In this document: one piece after another, positions 1 to 8,960 of the stretch
How the letters are laid out: the number at the start of each line of letters is the position of its first letter
Numbering within the stretch: the stretch's first letter is position 1
Assembly (NCBI GenBank): GCA_016719165.1
Contig: JADKAJ010000007.1
Span: 1-64,000, forward strand
DNA from: Chitinophagaceae bacterium
GTDB taxonomy: Bacteria > Bacteroidota > Bacteroidia > Chitinophagales > Chitinophagaceae
Direction: 5' to 3'
DNA length: 64,000 nucleotides
Program-made: the position numbers and the translations under genes
Notes under the pieces: generated by a model
Told to the model about the DNA's origin: nothing
The model's database searches: none
What the model saw: the letters and a program-made list of their open reading frames with translations, nothing else

Positions 1-396
1 TATAAATGCACCGGCATTATTGCTTTTGCTTTTGCAGTAATAGCTGCTTCATTTTTGGGTCAATATTATAAGTTTGGATATCCGGTTCTACCAATATTGG
101 CGTTGCACCTACATAGGAAACAGCCAGCAACGTAGCAATATAAGTATTGGAGGGGACAATCACTTCATCCCCTGTTCCAATTTCCAATGTTTTTAATGCA
201 ATGTGAATGCATCAAGCCCGTTACTTACACCCACGCAGGAAGTAACGCTATTAAAAGCAGCATATTCCTTTTCAAACTTTTTAACTCTATCTCCTAATAT
301 ATACCAGGAAGAATCAAAAAATTCCTCAAAAGTCTGCATGATTGCAGGCTTAATCACTTTGTTGGTTGCTTCGAAAGAAAGAAAGGGTATTTTCAT
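1..396 (-). CDS. DegT/DnrJ/EryC1/StrS aminotransferase, FdtB/QdtB-like (partial, one frame break)
   Basis: PLP-dependent sugar aminotransferase fragment; the gene runs off the left edge of the window. The visible N-terminal part reads MKIPFLSFEATNKVI, then SSWYILGDRV and SNGLDA, the hallmarks of enzymes that aminate C3 of dTDP-3-keto-6-deoxyhexoses. A missing base near 205 breaks the frame. Past it, the other frame continues IHIALKTLEIGTGDEVIVP and SNTYIATLLAVSYVGATP, which is perfect family sequence. The start codon ATG overlaps the stop of the upstream GNAT gene (ATGA), so the two should be translationally coupled. With FdtA, RmlA and RmlB in the same operon, the likely product is a dTDP-3-amino-3,6-dideoxyhexose. 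A WbpE-type role (UDP-GlcNAcA branch, with WlbA/WlbB) is the main alternative, because the substrate-specific C-terminal part lies outside the window. Confidence 0.8.
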
Positions 397-984
397 TGTT
401 TTCTGAATGCTTTAAGCAAAAACTGTATTTTAGGCAAATAAGATTTATTGAATTGCTCCTGAAGATTGCCACCAAATGCAAATCATACATTTTTCCATGT
501 GTATTTTTCTTGTTGCTTCAAAAGACCTTCTTCGACCATACCAAGATATTTTTGCATTTTTTTCAACATGGGCTTATTTTCTGACAGCATTGCCATATAT
601 CTTATTGAAACCCCAAACATTTAAAATAAGATTGTAACAAATTTTTAAAGCCTCTAAACCATAGGGATTAGATGCTTTTAAAAATTCAGGGGCTAATAAC
701 AATCTGCCTACTTCTGCATTTTTATCCTGGATTGATATGCCCACGATTGCTATCATTCCTACTTTTTGACCAGATTCCTTTGAAATTATTGTATAATTAA
801 TTTCATTGGCCGGTCTGTTTTGCATCCAATTTTGCTGACTTTCCAAAGAATATCCATCAGGTTGATTCATAAATTGACCTGAACTACTGGTTCTCCAGTT
901 GTAGATTATCTGTGCATCATCGGGAGTAATTTCATGCAATTCAACAAAATCTCCCTTTACTATTTTATATTCACTGATATCCAT
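393..984 (-). CDS. GNAT-family N-acyltransferase (reading frame broken about three times)
   Basis: Acetyltransf_3-type GNAT. The first 136 residues are open and show the RLLLAPEFL beta-4 segment and the NPYGLEAL acyl-CoA/ACP pyrophosphate-loop region, then WGFNKIYGNAV. Three indels between about 579 and 475 scatter the C-terminus over other frames. Stitching them gives ENKPMLKKMQKYLGMVEEG, KYTWKN, YDLHLV and QEQFNKSYLPKIQFLLKAF, ending in a TGA that overlaps the next gene's ATG. It lies between an acyl-ligase/KAS III/ACP module and an amino-sugar aminotransferase. I therefore infer that it transfers the acyl group onto the sugar amine, in place of the left-handed beta-helix acetyltransferase (FdtC/QdtC) usual in such loci. 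The acyl donor is not determined by the sequence. Confidence 0.72.
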
Positions 985-987
985 AAG

Positions 988-2332
988 TTAAAATGTTCTT
1001 CGCTTTTTAAACCTTTCATTTGTTAAGGAATTCTCTTCCAGCAGAATTTTGACAGGGATTTTAAAGGCTTGCATTTGTCCCTTGCAGTAGGCTTTTAGCC
1101 GTCTCGAAAACTCTTTTTTGTCCTCTGCCTCTCTCAATACCACTTTGGCACAAACGATATTTCCCATCATAGCATGCTTCTCGCCAAAAACGGTTACTTC
1201 GAGAACATTACTCATTTCCAAAATTATATTTTCAACTTCCTGAGGATAAACTTTGTCGCCACCTACATTTATCATTTCAGATTTACGTCCAAGAATTTTA
1301 TAATATTCTCCATCTACTTCTACCTGGTCGCCGGTTATAAAGTAGCCATCCTCTGTAAACGGACTTGGTGCATTTAAATAACCAATCATTGCAGAGGCTG
1401 CTTTTACCTGTAATATATTATCCACCACCCGTAATTCGAACCCATCACCTCCCAGCTTTACCCACAATGAATCATCACTTTTAGATTTTGACCTCAACAC
1501 ACCCAGCTCGATAAGCCCGTAGGTCTGCTGAAAGGTTACATTTGAAAATATGGACTTGGCCTTTTTTAAAGTGTACTCAGGCATTGGTTCTGTACCATAG
1601 GTAATCAGCTTTAATGAATCCAGGTTATATCGCTTATATGTTTCACTTAATATGAGCAGATTTAAAAGCTGGGAGAAACAGGCAGTAATTCAATTTGAAA
1701 TTGTTCGATGAATTCGCAGACCGCTTCGGGCTTTCTATTTCTCAGTGCCAACACTACACCCGCATTTGACAACGTATGAAATAAGGTATTTAACCCGCCC
1801 CAGTGATCAAAAAGCAGGAAATTAATGGTTCGTTGCGATTTCCGGATTGTTTTGAACTTTTCCAATAATTTGCCAAAGTCATGCACAGCTCCTTTTGGAA
1901 AGCCGGATGTACCAGAAGTAAACAATACTAATCCGGGACTTCCATCATTTCTTAATTTTTTAAAATATACATGATCCGCTTTTCTCTTTTTATCCTCATA
2001 GGTATAATCATCGTTTCAATATCAATCACTATCCCTTTTTCAACTTGTGCAATCTCAAATTTAGTTTCCTCTGCTACTTTAATTGGACTGTTAAAGGGAA
2101 CGACGATATTATAATTTCCAATAAGAGCCAGTAAAAGGGCGATCGCATTAGGGGTAAAATCGCCAGTCAGTGAAACAACATCGCCTTCCTGAATATTATT
2201 AACTTTAAGAAAATCACTGGCCGCTGCATACTTATCAAGCAAAACACCATAATCAATGGTTGTGCCCTTCCAAATAATTGCAGGGTTATCCTTATTTTCT
2301 TTAAATCGTTCTAATAAAAAATCTATTTGCAT
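988..2332 (-). CDS. AMP-dependent acyl-CoA/acyl-ACP synthetase (ANL superfamily, two frame breaks)
   Basis: Adenylate-forming ligase of about 445 residues. The A3 phosphate-binding motif is LFTSGTSGFPKGAVHD, followed by LITYGTEPMPE, QTYGLIELG (A5), YFITGDQVEVDGEYY (A7), GRKSEMINVGGDKVYPQEVE (A8) and a C-terminal lid with the usual lysine region. Indels near 2005 and 1663 split it into three open pieces, and the joined frames leave no residues missing. It is compact, as in ligases that activate short carboxylic acids. Lying between a KAS III gene and a GNAT gene, downstream of an ACP, it probably activates a starter or finished acyl acid as acyl-AMP and loads it on CoA or the ACP. The substrate is unknown. 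It starts just past the KAS III stop. Confidence 0.8.
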
Positions 2333-2333
2333 A

Positions 2334-3341
2334 TTAATATTTCATAATTAAACTACCCCAGGACAATCCAACTCCAAAACCAGATAACAGTACTAAGTCA
2401 CCTCTCTTCAATTGCTGTTGATCTTCGGCATCTTTTAACGCAATTGGAATAGATGCAGATACCGTATTACCAATATGAGCTAAGTTCATATACATTTTGT
2501 CTTCTTTAACGCCAAGGCTTTTAAATAAGGAATCAAGGGTTAACTTACTGGCTTGGTGAAAACCAAAAAAATCTATATCATTAATGGTTAGATTATTCCT
2601 TTGTAACAGGCGGTTAACCTGAACCGGGACAGTCTGGGAAATAAATTTCCAGACGGCAAATCCGTTCATCTGGATATCCTCTAAGGTTGTCTGATTGCCG
2701 CTATGATCTGTATTGATCTCTTTGGTAGTTGTATCCTGTGGCATCCTGCATCCTCCTGCAGGTATATAAAAAGAATTATACTCCTTTCCGGATGATGCCA
2801 GTTCTATATCAATTATACCACTATCCTCTTTATGAGAAATGATATTGGCAGCAGCTCCATCTCCAAATAAAACACTGGTGGCCCGGTCATTTGGATTAAT
2901 ATGCTTTGAATAGGTGTCAGCGGTAATTAAAAGAATTTTTTTTGCCAGTTTAGTTTCTATCATTCCTCTTGCAATAGCCAGCCCGTATACAAATCCGGAG
3001 CAGGCCAGGTTGTAATCGAATGCCCATACAGATTGATCCATTTTAAAATACTTATGAATCAAAAATGCATTGGATGGCATAATATAATCAGGGCTTTGGG
3101 TGCAAAATATTATTCCCTGAATGTCTGAAGTTGAAATATCCCCCGAAGCAAATACTTTTTCCACCGCTTTACAGGCAAGATCAAAAGCGGTTTCATTGGC
3201 CATAGCGATGTGACGCTGAAAAACACCTGACTTTTCACCCACTTTTTGCAAATCCCATTGTGGGTGTAGGGTTTGCAATTGATCGTTGGTAATAATCTGA
3301 TCTGGTAAAAAATATTCTATTTGCTCAATGATGACTCCCAT
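2334..3341 (-). CDS. 3-oxoacyl-ACP synthase III family protein (FabH-like ketosynthase)
   Basis: Intact 335-residue thiolase-fold condensing enzyme. The catalytic triad is visible: Cys114 in NLACSGFVYG, His262 in FFGFHQASK and Asn292 in HIGNTVSAS, with the glycine-rich LLSGFGVGLSWGSL near the end. KAS III enzymes condense an acyl-CoA starter with malonyl-ACP by Claisen condensation in the cytoplasm. FFGFHQAS and the overall length fit the FabH-like proteins of O-antigen and secondary-metabolite clusters rather than the housekeeping FabH. The start ATG shares one base with the upstream hydrolase stop (TAATG). It is the only gene of this module without a frame break. I infer that it makes the beta-ketoacyl chain reduced by the neighbouring SDR. 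Confidence 0.88.
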   Translation of the reverse strand: MGVIIEQIEYFLPDQIITNDQLQTLHPQWDLQKVGEKSGVFQRHIAMANETAFDLACKAVEKVFASGDISTSDIQGIIFCTQSPDYIMPSNAFLIHKYFKMDQSVWAFDYNLACSGFVYGLAIARGMIETKLAKKILLITADTYSKHINPNDRATSVLFGDGAAANIISHKEDSGIIDIELASSGKEYNSFYIPAGGCRMPQDTTTKEINTDHSGNQTTLEDIQMNGFAVWKFISQTVPVQVNRLLQRNNLTINDIDFFGFHQASKLTLDSLFKSLGVKEDKMYMNLAHIGNTVSASIPIALKDAEDQQQLKRGDLVLLSGFGVGLSWGSLIMKY

Positions 3342-3966
3342 TATAATAATTTATTTAATCCTTCTATCACAGCACTGTCTAAAACGAACGGTTGTCCATG
3401 ACCCGGATAAATAGTATAACCCTGAAAATTATGCAGGACAAATTTTATGGAGCTTTTAAGCATTTCCAGATTTCCTCCCGGCAGATCAGTGCGACCGATA
3501 TTTTTTTCAAATAAAAGATCGCCGGAAATCAGGCAATGATCAACTTCAAAACAGACACTGCCGTGGCTATGACCCGGTGTATGATGAATTATAATTTGCT
3601 TATCCTCCAGCAATAAGCCTGGAGAATCATCTAAAAAAAAATCAATAGCCGGTGTCTTTATAACAGTATTATCCCCTGCCAGTTTTCTATACAAATTGGC
3701 TTGGTGGACTAATTGTTTGTCTTTTGAATGAATATAAAATGGAAGTGAGTATTTTTCTTTAAACGCTGATATTGGCACCCAAATGATCAAAATGCCCATG
3801 TGTATTGATGATTCCAAGAATTATTATTCCCGGACAATTAAATTCATGATCCAACATAGTAAAACCATCTCCTGGGTCAATAAGCCAGCCTTTGTTGTGT
3901 GTGTAAAAGTAAATATGAGTTTTCCTTCCACCTTCCTACAGTTCTATATAAAATTTGTACCGACAT
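3341..3966 (-). CDS. metallo-beta-lactamase-fold hydrolase (glyoxalase II-like, two frame breaks)
   Basis: MBL-fold metal hydrolase of about 208 residues. The N-terminal part (MSVQILYRTVGRWKENSYLL, then KGWLIDPGDGF) and the metal-binding NTHGHFDHLGA (HxHxDH) lie in different frames from the C-terminal part. The latter carries TPGHSHGSVCF, LISGDLLFEKNIGRTDLPGG and IYPGHGQPF. Indels sit near 3890, in a CA-repeat, and near 3790. The D-L-F-x(4)-GRTDLPGG stretch is typical of glyoxalase II/YcbL-like thioesterases. In this operon, an editing or releasing thioesterase acting on acyl-ACP or acyl-CoA is plausible, but that is inference. Its stop overlaps the KAS III start by one base. Confidence 0.78.
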
Positions 3967-4677
3967 TTATACCCCACCTAAAAAAATAATTTGTCCGGTG
4001 ATACTTTTACTGTCCTCTTTAATTAAAAAATCTATTGCATTAGACACATCTTCAAAAGACCCGTAATCATTAATTGCATTTCTGGAAAGAACTTCGGCCA
4101 GTGCTGCCTGGTTGATTTTTTCAGACAATTCGGTCCGGATGGCTGAGGGAGCCACCACATTTACAGTAATCCCCTGCCTATTAACTTCTTTTGCTAATAC
4201 TCTCGTGTAGGCATTTAAGGCTGCTTTAGAAGATGTATATAAAGCTTCGCGGGCACCTCATGTTTTGATGCCATTGACCCCAGGTTAATTATACGTCCAA
4301 ATTTTTTTCTGCCATTATCTTTACAGCTTCCCGGCAAAATAACATGGGTGCAAAGACATTTACTTTATATGTTTTTGAATTGTTTCATAGGGCAGCAGCG
4401 CAGCACTGACTATTGCAGGATTAATAGCGGCATTATTAATTAGAATATCTAACCTTTTTCTTTCAGCTCTTATATACTTAAAAACACCCATTACAGCATT
4501 TTCATCCGACACATCAACATTAAAATGATAATAATTATCATTGCTGATCGTGGATGCACTTCTGCTGCAACAGATCACAAAATAATTTTCTGCCAGAAAA
4601 TGATGAGCCAGAAAATTACCTATCCCTCTACTGGTTCCTGTAATTAAAATAACCGGAAGATCAGTTTGCTCCTTCAT
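3967..4677 (-). CDS. SDR-family oxidoreductase, FabG-like 3-oxoacyl reductase (three frame breaks)
   Basis: Short-chain dehydrogenase of about 236 residues. Visible in order are the NAD(P) motif TGTSRGIG, the structural LDILINNAAI, the catalytic Ser in RIINLGSMASKHEV, Tyr/Lys in LYTSSKAALNAYTRVLAKEV, and the C-terminal VVAPSAIRTE and TGQIIFLGGV. Indels near 4365, 4297 and 4254 split the middle, yet every catalytic motif survives. FabG-type enzymes reduce beta-ketoacyl-ACP to the 3-hydroxyacyl form. It overlaps the end of the acyl carrier protein gene by 17 bases and precedes the hydrolase and KAS III, which points to a reductive step in a small acyl-chain pathway. Confidence 0.82.
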
Positions 4678-4955
4678 TAATAAGTGTATTAATATAATTT
4701 TTTAGCGAACCTACCGTCTTAAAAGGGCTCTCATCGAGTGACATTGCTTTTTCATCAGCTAATGAAATAAAATCACCCGTTTCTTCTTCAAGTTTTTGTT
4801 CGATTATGGTTATTAAGTTTACTAATTGCAATGAATCCAATGAATCGCCGGTGCCAAAAAGCAAGGTTTCTTCTGTTTTGGATAGTTTTTTCAGCATCCT
4901 CAAGATCCAAATTCATTTCATCAATAGAGTCGTAAATTAATTTAAGCACTTCCAT
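4661..4955 (-). CDS. acyl carrier protein (one frame break)
   Basis: Small acidic helical carrier protein of about 97 residues. The phosphopantetheine attachment site is GDSLDSLQLVNLI, with Ser in the DSL motif. The N-terminus (MEVLKLIYDSIDEMN) lies in another frame that joins near 4885 to KLSKTEETLLFG. Clustering with KAS III, FabG-like SDR and acyl ligase marks it as a dedicated carrier, distinct from the fatty-acid ACP. Its 3' end overlaps the SDR gene by 17 bases. Upstream, the frame that restores the normal FdtA C-terminus runs without a stop into this gene's ATG. Either the FdtA stop was lost to another indel or the two are fused. I favour the former. Confidence 0.8.
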
Positions 4956-5372
4956 CTTTTTCTTTTTATATTTAATAAAATCTTCGAAATTTCTATGTAG
5001 TCATCTTCATTATATCCTTCCGATGCTAGGCATAATAATACTGCATTATGAGAAAATTTTATATCCCGCCAAACATAAGGGAGGCAAATAAATTCCTTTG
5101 CTCGGCTCGGATAAAATGAATTCTGCTTTATTCCCGTTGCGGTCTTCCGTGTAAAAGGTAATAGTTCCGGCAACCGCAAAAATCAACTGATGTAATTCCT
5201 TATGGGCATGCGATCCTCTAACCACATTTTGTGGCGTAAAATAAGTCCAGTAAACCCTTTTAATTTTAAAGGGAATATTTGAGGGATATTCAGCAATAGA
5301 AATAAACCCAAGGTCTGATTCTCCAATTGAAGCAACTTCATAATATCCAGCCGAAATTTTTTCTGTCATCAA
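4937..5372 (-). CDS. fdtA: FdtA/QdtA-like dTDP-4-keto-6-deoxyglucose ketoisomerase, WxcM-like cupin (frame broken)
   Basis: Small cupin of the sugar 3,4-ketoisomerase family, which converts dTDP-4-keto-6-deoxyglucose to the 3-keto sugar. Diagnostic segments are IKRVYWTYFTPQNVVRGSHA, the metal/catalytic HAHKELHQLIFAVAG, and, after an indel near 5077, PYVWRDIKFSHNAVLLCLAS and GYNEDDYI. A second indel near 4985 hides the usual DYIRNFEDFIKYK end. The substrate would come from RmlA and RmlB in this operon, and the product would feed the FdtB-type aminotransferase at the left edge. FdtA (galacto) and QdtA (gluco) differ in subtle residues that I cannot separate here, so whether the sugar is Fuc3N or Qui3N is open. 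Confidence 0.82.
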
Positions 5373-5435
5373 TCAGATATTTTGTTAAAAGTTAATTCGA
5401 AGAAGTAATCTTAGAATTATTCCGTCAATATAAAA

Positions 5436-6376
5436 TTAATTCTTTTTTGGTATAGCTAGTTGCCCCAAATTCCGGATACTATGAACAAGTTCAATTCCTT
5501 TCAGCGTTTCCTGTAAATGTACTCCTCCACCTGCCAGTACCTGTTCATACGACCGGGTATGCAATTCATCAAACCCATTGCTAAACTCAATTGTTTCACC
5601 ATCAATTGTAAGTGAACGGTATGATTTCTCTCCCCTGTTCTTTGCCATTTCAGGAAGCAACTGCTCATCAATACTCAATTGCCAGTTAATTGCTGCCTGT
5701 GTAAGTAGAAGTTTTCCCGATGTTGTTTTATCACTATTCTCTGCTAACTGATTTTCTTTTACATCTCCAAAAATCCATAGCAGCATATCAAAAAAATGTA
5801 ACCCAATATTGGTGGCTATACCGCCACTCTTTGCTACATCACCTTTCCAGCTATGCTGGTACCAGTTGCCACGGGGTGTGATGTAGGTCAGGTCAATATT
5901 ATATTTTTTATCGGCAGGGTCCTGTTGTATTTTTTCTTTCAAAGCCACAATGGCCGGATGAAGACGTAATTGATGAATGGCATAAACTTTCTTCCCGTTT
6001 CTTTTTCCATCTCCAGCACGCTTCCACATTCCAGGATTCAGTACCACCGGCTTTTCCAAATTACATCTGCACCAATGCGCAGGCCAAAACGGATATGTGG
6101 CATCATGCAGGTATTGGGGCTGCACACTGTTACATAATCAATAGGGGTTCCACTTCTTCGCAATTTTTCGCAGTGCCGGTCGAAGCGTTCAAACTCGGTA
6201 AAAAAATGCGCCTCCGGAAAATACTGGTCCAGCACTCCCACCGAATCATGCGGGTCGAGGGCAGCCAGCAGGTTATTCCCTGTGTCCTTTATGGCTTTTA
6301 AATGCCGGGGGGCAATATAACCAGCTGCACCTATGAGAACGAAATTTTCAGTTGTGTTTAAGCGACAGGTGCTCAC
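5436..6376 (-). CDS. wlbA: Gfo/Idh/MocA oxidoreductase, WlbA/WbpB-like UDP-GlcNAcA 3-dehydrogenase (several frame breaks)
   Basis: NAD-dependent sugar 3-dehydrogenase. The Rossmann part reads LIGAAGYIAPRHLKAIKDTG, HFFTEFERFDRHCEKLRR and DYVTVCSPN. After indels between about 6118 and 6030 it continues EKPVVLNP, HQLRLHPAIVALKEK, LTYITPRGNWYQHSWKGD, KSGGIATNIGLHFFDMLLWI and YRSLTIDGETIEFSNGFDEL, all typical of WlbA/WbpB. These enzymes oxidise C3 of UDP-GlcNAcA for 2,3-diamino uronic acids. The start is uncertain. The WlbB stop overlaps an ATG at 6425 (ATGA) whose frame closes after 24 codons, while a GTG at 6376 opens the long frame. The partner WlbB follows in the operon, but no UDP-GlcNAc 6-dehydrogenase (WbpA) is visible. 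Confidence 0.82.
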
Positions 6377-6421
6377 TCCATATTTTGCTGTGTTTAACAG
6401 TATTCGCCGTGGTTAATTTTT

Positions 6422-6922
6422 TCATTTAACCACCTTCATTCCCTCCTCATTCATCCACCCAGTCTGCACAGCAGGATTGCCTGTAACTAACGCATACGGC
6501 AGCACATCCTTTGTAACAACAGCCCCCGCACCCACAAAAGCATATTTTCCAATTTCAATCCCGCAGATAATAGTCGCATTGGCACCAATCGTTGCCCCTT
6601 TTCGTACAATTGTTTTTTTGAATTCATTTTTCCGGTTAACAGCACTGCGGGGGTTAATGACATTGGTAAAAACCGCCGAAGGCCCTATAAAAACATCGTC
6701 TTCGCAAGTTACTCCCTCATACAAGGAAACATTGTTCTGCACTTTTACATTATTACCGATCTGTACCTGGTCAGCCACAAATACATTTTGCCCGATCACA
6801 CAGTTTTCACCAATCACTGCTCCGGGCATCAGATGACTGAAATGCCAGACTTTGGTTCCGGCACCGATCCGGCAACCTTCATCTATTACAGCAGTGGGGT
6901 GTACAAAAAAATCAGCAGTCAT
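6422..6922 (-). CDS. wlbB: WlbB/WbpD-like sugar N-acetyltransferase (left-handed beta-helix)
   Basis: Intact 166-residue hexapeptide-repeat acyltransferase. Repeats run from CRIGAGTKVWHFSHLMPGAV through IGENCVIGQNVFVADQVQIG and VFIGPSAVFTNVINPRSAV to ATIGANATIICGIEIGKYAF and VGAGAVVTKDVLPYALVTGN. HFSH followed by FTNVINPRSA is characteristic of WbpD/WlbB, which acetylates the 3-amino group of UDP-GlcNAc(3N)A using acetyl-CoA. It is coupled by an ATGA overlap to the WlbA reading frame. The pair implies a 3-acetamido uronic acid in the polysaccharide, if the aminotransferase and the C6 dehydrogenase are supplied. It is also possible that this transferase acts on the FdtA/FdtB product. Confidence 0.86.
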   Translation of the reverse strand: MTADFFVHPTAVIDEGCRIGAGTKVWHFSHLMPGAVIGENCVIGQNVFVADQVQIGNNVKVQNNVSLYEGVTCEDDVFIGPSAVFTNVINPRSAVNRKNEFKKTIVRKGATIGANATIICGIEIGKYAFVGAGAVVTKDVLPYALVTGNPAVQTGWMNEEGMKVVK

Positions 6923-6966
6923 GGTAAAGATGATCAGTAATGATTATCAGTTCAGGGGACGATTCC

Positions 6967-7605
6967 TTATAAAACAGGAAATTGTTTTCCGGGTTCCCGC
7001 ACCATATTAAGAAGTCTTTTTTCAATAATCTCCCAATTCATCCCGTTGTTGGTATAATCAATACCTGCAGAAAAATCAATTTCATTAAAGTAACATATTG
7101 ATTTCAAAGCCATGGTGCCGTTTACGTCAGGATATTTTTGCTCATACCAATCAAGCATGGATGACAAATTCATATAGGCTGATAAATATGCAACATCCAC
7201 AAAGTCTTTCAGGCGGGTACCGTTTCCTGTGATGGCATTCAGCTTCATGGCTGCAATATCTTCCAACGAAGCCAAACGGATACCTTCAATAACCTGTGGT
7301 GGCTTTACCCATGGATAAGCATGACGGATAAAATCAACTTTGATATTATCAATATGCCCAAGTAAACCTCCTTTAAAGCGGTTTTGCTGGTGAAAGGAAA
7401 AACCATTTTCCCTGAGAAAATCTGGTAATGTTTCGGCTGGAAAAATATCTACAGTAAACAAATCAATATCAATACTTCTCCTATGTCCGATTTGAAGCGA
7501 AAGTGCTGTACCTCCCACCAGTACAAACTCATTCAATTCATGGAATGATAACAACCGCTGCAGGTTATTTAACAATACCGTGCTGACTGTCTCTTTGTAT
7601 AACAT
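6967..7605 (-). CDS. AbiEii/AbiGii-type nucleotidyltransferase (toxin-like)
   Basis: 212-residue protein of the nucleotidyl transferase AbiEii/AbiGii family. The signature VLVGGTALSLQIGHRRSIDI continues into DLF: a GG-T-A-L nucleotide loop followed by the D-x-D metal pair, then a third acidic residue in VDFIRHAYPW and the LEDIAAMKLNAI helix. Family members such as AbiEii transfer nucleotides to RNA acceptors and act as toxins in abortive infection. The upstream DUF6922 gene overlaps its start by 37 bases, a pairing common in Bacteroidota. It interrupts the sugar-nucleotide genes and has nothing to do with them by sequence. I regard it as a toxin-antitoxin-like cassette; toxicity and phage defence are untested inference. 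Confidence 0.82.
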   Translation of the reverse strand: MLYKETVSTVLLNNLQRLLSFHELNEFVLVGGTALSLQIGHRRSIDIDLFTVDIFPAETLPDFLRENGFSFHQQNRFKGGLLGHIDNIKVDFIRHAYPWVKPPQVIEGIRLASLEDIAAMKLNAITGNGTRLKDFVDVAYLSAYMNLSSMLDWYEQKYPDVNGTMALKSICYFNEIDFSAGIDYTNNGMNWEIIEKRLLNMVREPGKQFPVL

Positions 7606-7868
7606 TTCATTTCCAAAAAAGGAATATCAAAATAGACATGTACAAAAACCATGTCCTTTTCATTCAGCCATGCAATTTGCCTGATGATTGTCCTGATAGT
7701 TTCCCTGTTATATACCATTTGCAGCAAGTCAAAATCTTTTCTGGAGCCTCTTTGAATCACCCTTTCCACGATCAGGCGTTGATGCTTCACCAGATCAGCG
7801 CTACCGGGCTTCATATCCCAGAAAAGATGCGGCGAAAAATCTGAAATGGTATAGTTTTCAACCAGCAT
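7569..7868 (-). CDS. DUF6922-domain protein, putative antitoxin partner
   Basis: 99-residue protein with ISDFSPHLFWDMKPGSADL, RLIVERVIQRGSRKDFDLL and the closing KCYTKRQSARYC, the standard layout of DUF6922 proteins found upstream of AbiEii-like nucleotidyltransferases. It probably contains a small helical DNA-binding or toxin-contact fold, but that is family context rather than something proven here. The 37-base overlap with the following gene indicates coupled translation, as in many toxin-antitoxin pairs where the antitoxin comes first. Confidence 0.75.
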   Translation of the reverse strand: MLVENYTISDFSPHLFWDMKPGSADLVKHQRLIVERVIQRGSRKDFDLLQMVYNRETIRTIIRQIAWLNEKDMVFVHVYFDIPFLEMKCYTKRQSARYC

Positions 7869-7930
7869 ATTAAGCAGTCATTCTATATTTCAAGCAGCTT
7901 CATATAAGCGCTGACCCCTCCCGGCAATTT

Positions 7931-8905
7931 TCATTTCTTTCCAAACGCCAGATGATCTTTCCATATATCCTGTTCCGGCAAGGATTTAAAATATTCGTAA
8001 GTGATCTTTAATCCTTCTGCCCTTGCAATGGTAGGCTCCCAGCCCAATAACTTTTTTGCCCTGGTAATATCCGGTTGCCGCTGTTTGGGATCATCAGCCG
8101 GCAATGGTTTGTAAACGATCTTTTGTTTTGAACCGGTGAGCCTGATGATCTCCTCTGCAAAATCTTTCAGGCTGATCTCGTCGGGGTTACCAATATTTAC
8201 CGGCTGGGCATAATCGCTGAGCAGCAGGCGGTAAATACCATCCACCAGGTCCGACACATAACAAAAACTGCGGGTCTGGCTGCCATCCCCAAATACTGTA
8301 AGGTCTTCGCCCCGCAATGCCTGTCCTATGAATGCCGGTAATGCACGGCCATCATTCAACCGCATCCGCGGACCATAGGTATTGAATATCCGTACGATCC
8401 TTGTTTCTACATCATGATAGGTATGGTAAGCCATGGTGATCGCTTCCTGGAACCGCTTCGCTTCATCATACACACCGCGGGGTCCCACCGGGTTTACATT
8501 TCCCCAGTAGTCTTCATTTTGCGGATGTACCAGCGGATCGCCATATACTTCACTGGTACTGGCCACCAGTATCCTTGCTTTTTTACTCAATGCGAGGCCG
8601 AGACAATTATGTGTACCCAGCGAACCTACTTTTAAGGTCTGGATAGGAATTTTTAAATAATCGATCGGGCTGGCCGGGGAAGCGAAGTGAAGGATATAAT
8701 CCAGCTGCCCGGGCACATGAATGAACTTACTTACATCATGGTGATAAAAACTAAATTCCTTCAATGGAAATAAATGCTCAATATTTTTCAGGTTGCCGGT
8801 TATTAAATTATCCATCCCAATAACTTCATATCCTTCTTTGATAAACCGGTCGCATAAATGCGAACCCAAAAAACCCGCTGCCCCGGTAATAAGTACTCTT
8901 TTCAT
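7931..8905 (-). CDS. uxs: UDP-glucuronate decarboxylase / UDP-xylose synthase
   Basis: 324-residue extended SDR. It has the Rossmann motif TGAAGFLGSHLCD, catalytic Ser in ASTSEVYGDP, Tyr/Lys in PRGVYDEAKRFQEA, and the UXS-specific ILHFASPASPIDY and RIFNTYGPRMRLNDGR. The enzyme oxidises, decarboxylates and reduces UDP-glucuronate to UDP-xylose. The adjacent ugd gene supplies UDP-glucuronate, so the pair makes a pentose donor for the polysaccharide. Length is typical of bacterial single-domain UXS. Confidence 0.92.
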   Translation of the reverse strand: MKRVLITGAAGFLGSHLCDRFIKEGYEVIGMDNLITGNLKNIEHLFPLKEFSFYHHDVSKFIHVPGQLDYILHFASPASPIDYLKIPIQTLKVGSLGTHNCLGLALSKKARILVASTSEVYGDPLVHPQNEDYWGNVNPVGPRGVYDEAKRFQEAITMAYHTYHDVETRIVRIFNTYGPRMRLNDGRALPAFIGQALRGEDLTVFGDGSQTRSFCYVSDLVDGIYRLLLSDYAQPVNIGNPDEISLKDFAEEIIRLTGSKQKIVYKPLPADDPKQRQPDITRAKKLLGWEPTIARAEGLKITYEYFKSLPEQDIWKDHLAFGKK

Positions 8906-8960
8906 GTGGTGATTTATGAATGAAGATAAAATTTAAGTCTGCTCCCGCTACCTGGTCTGA

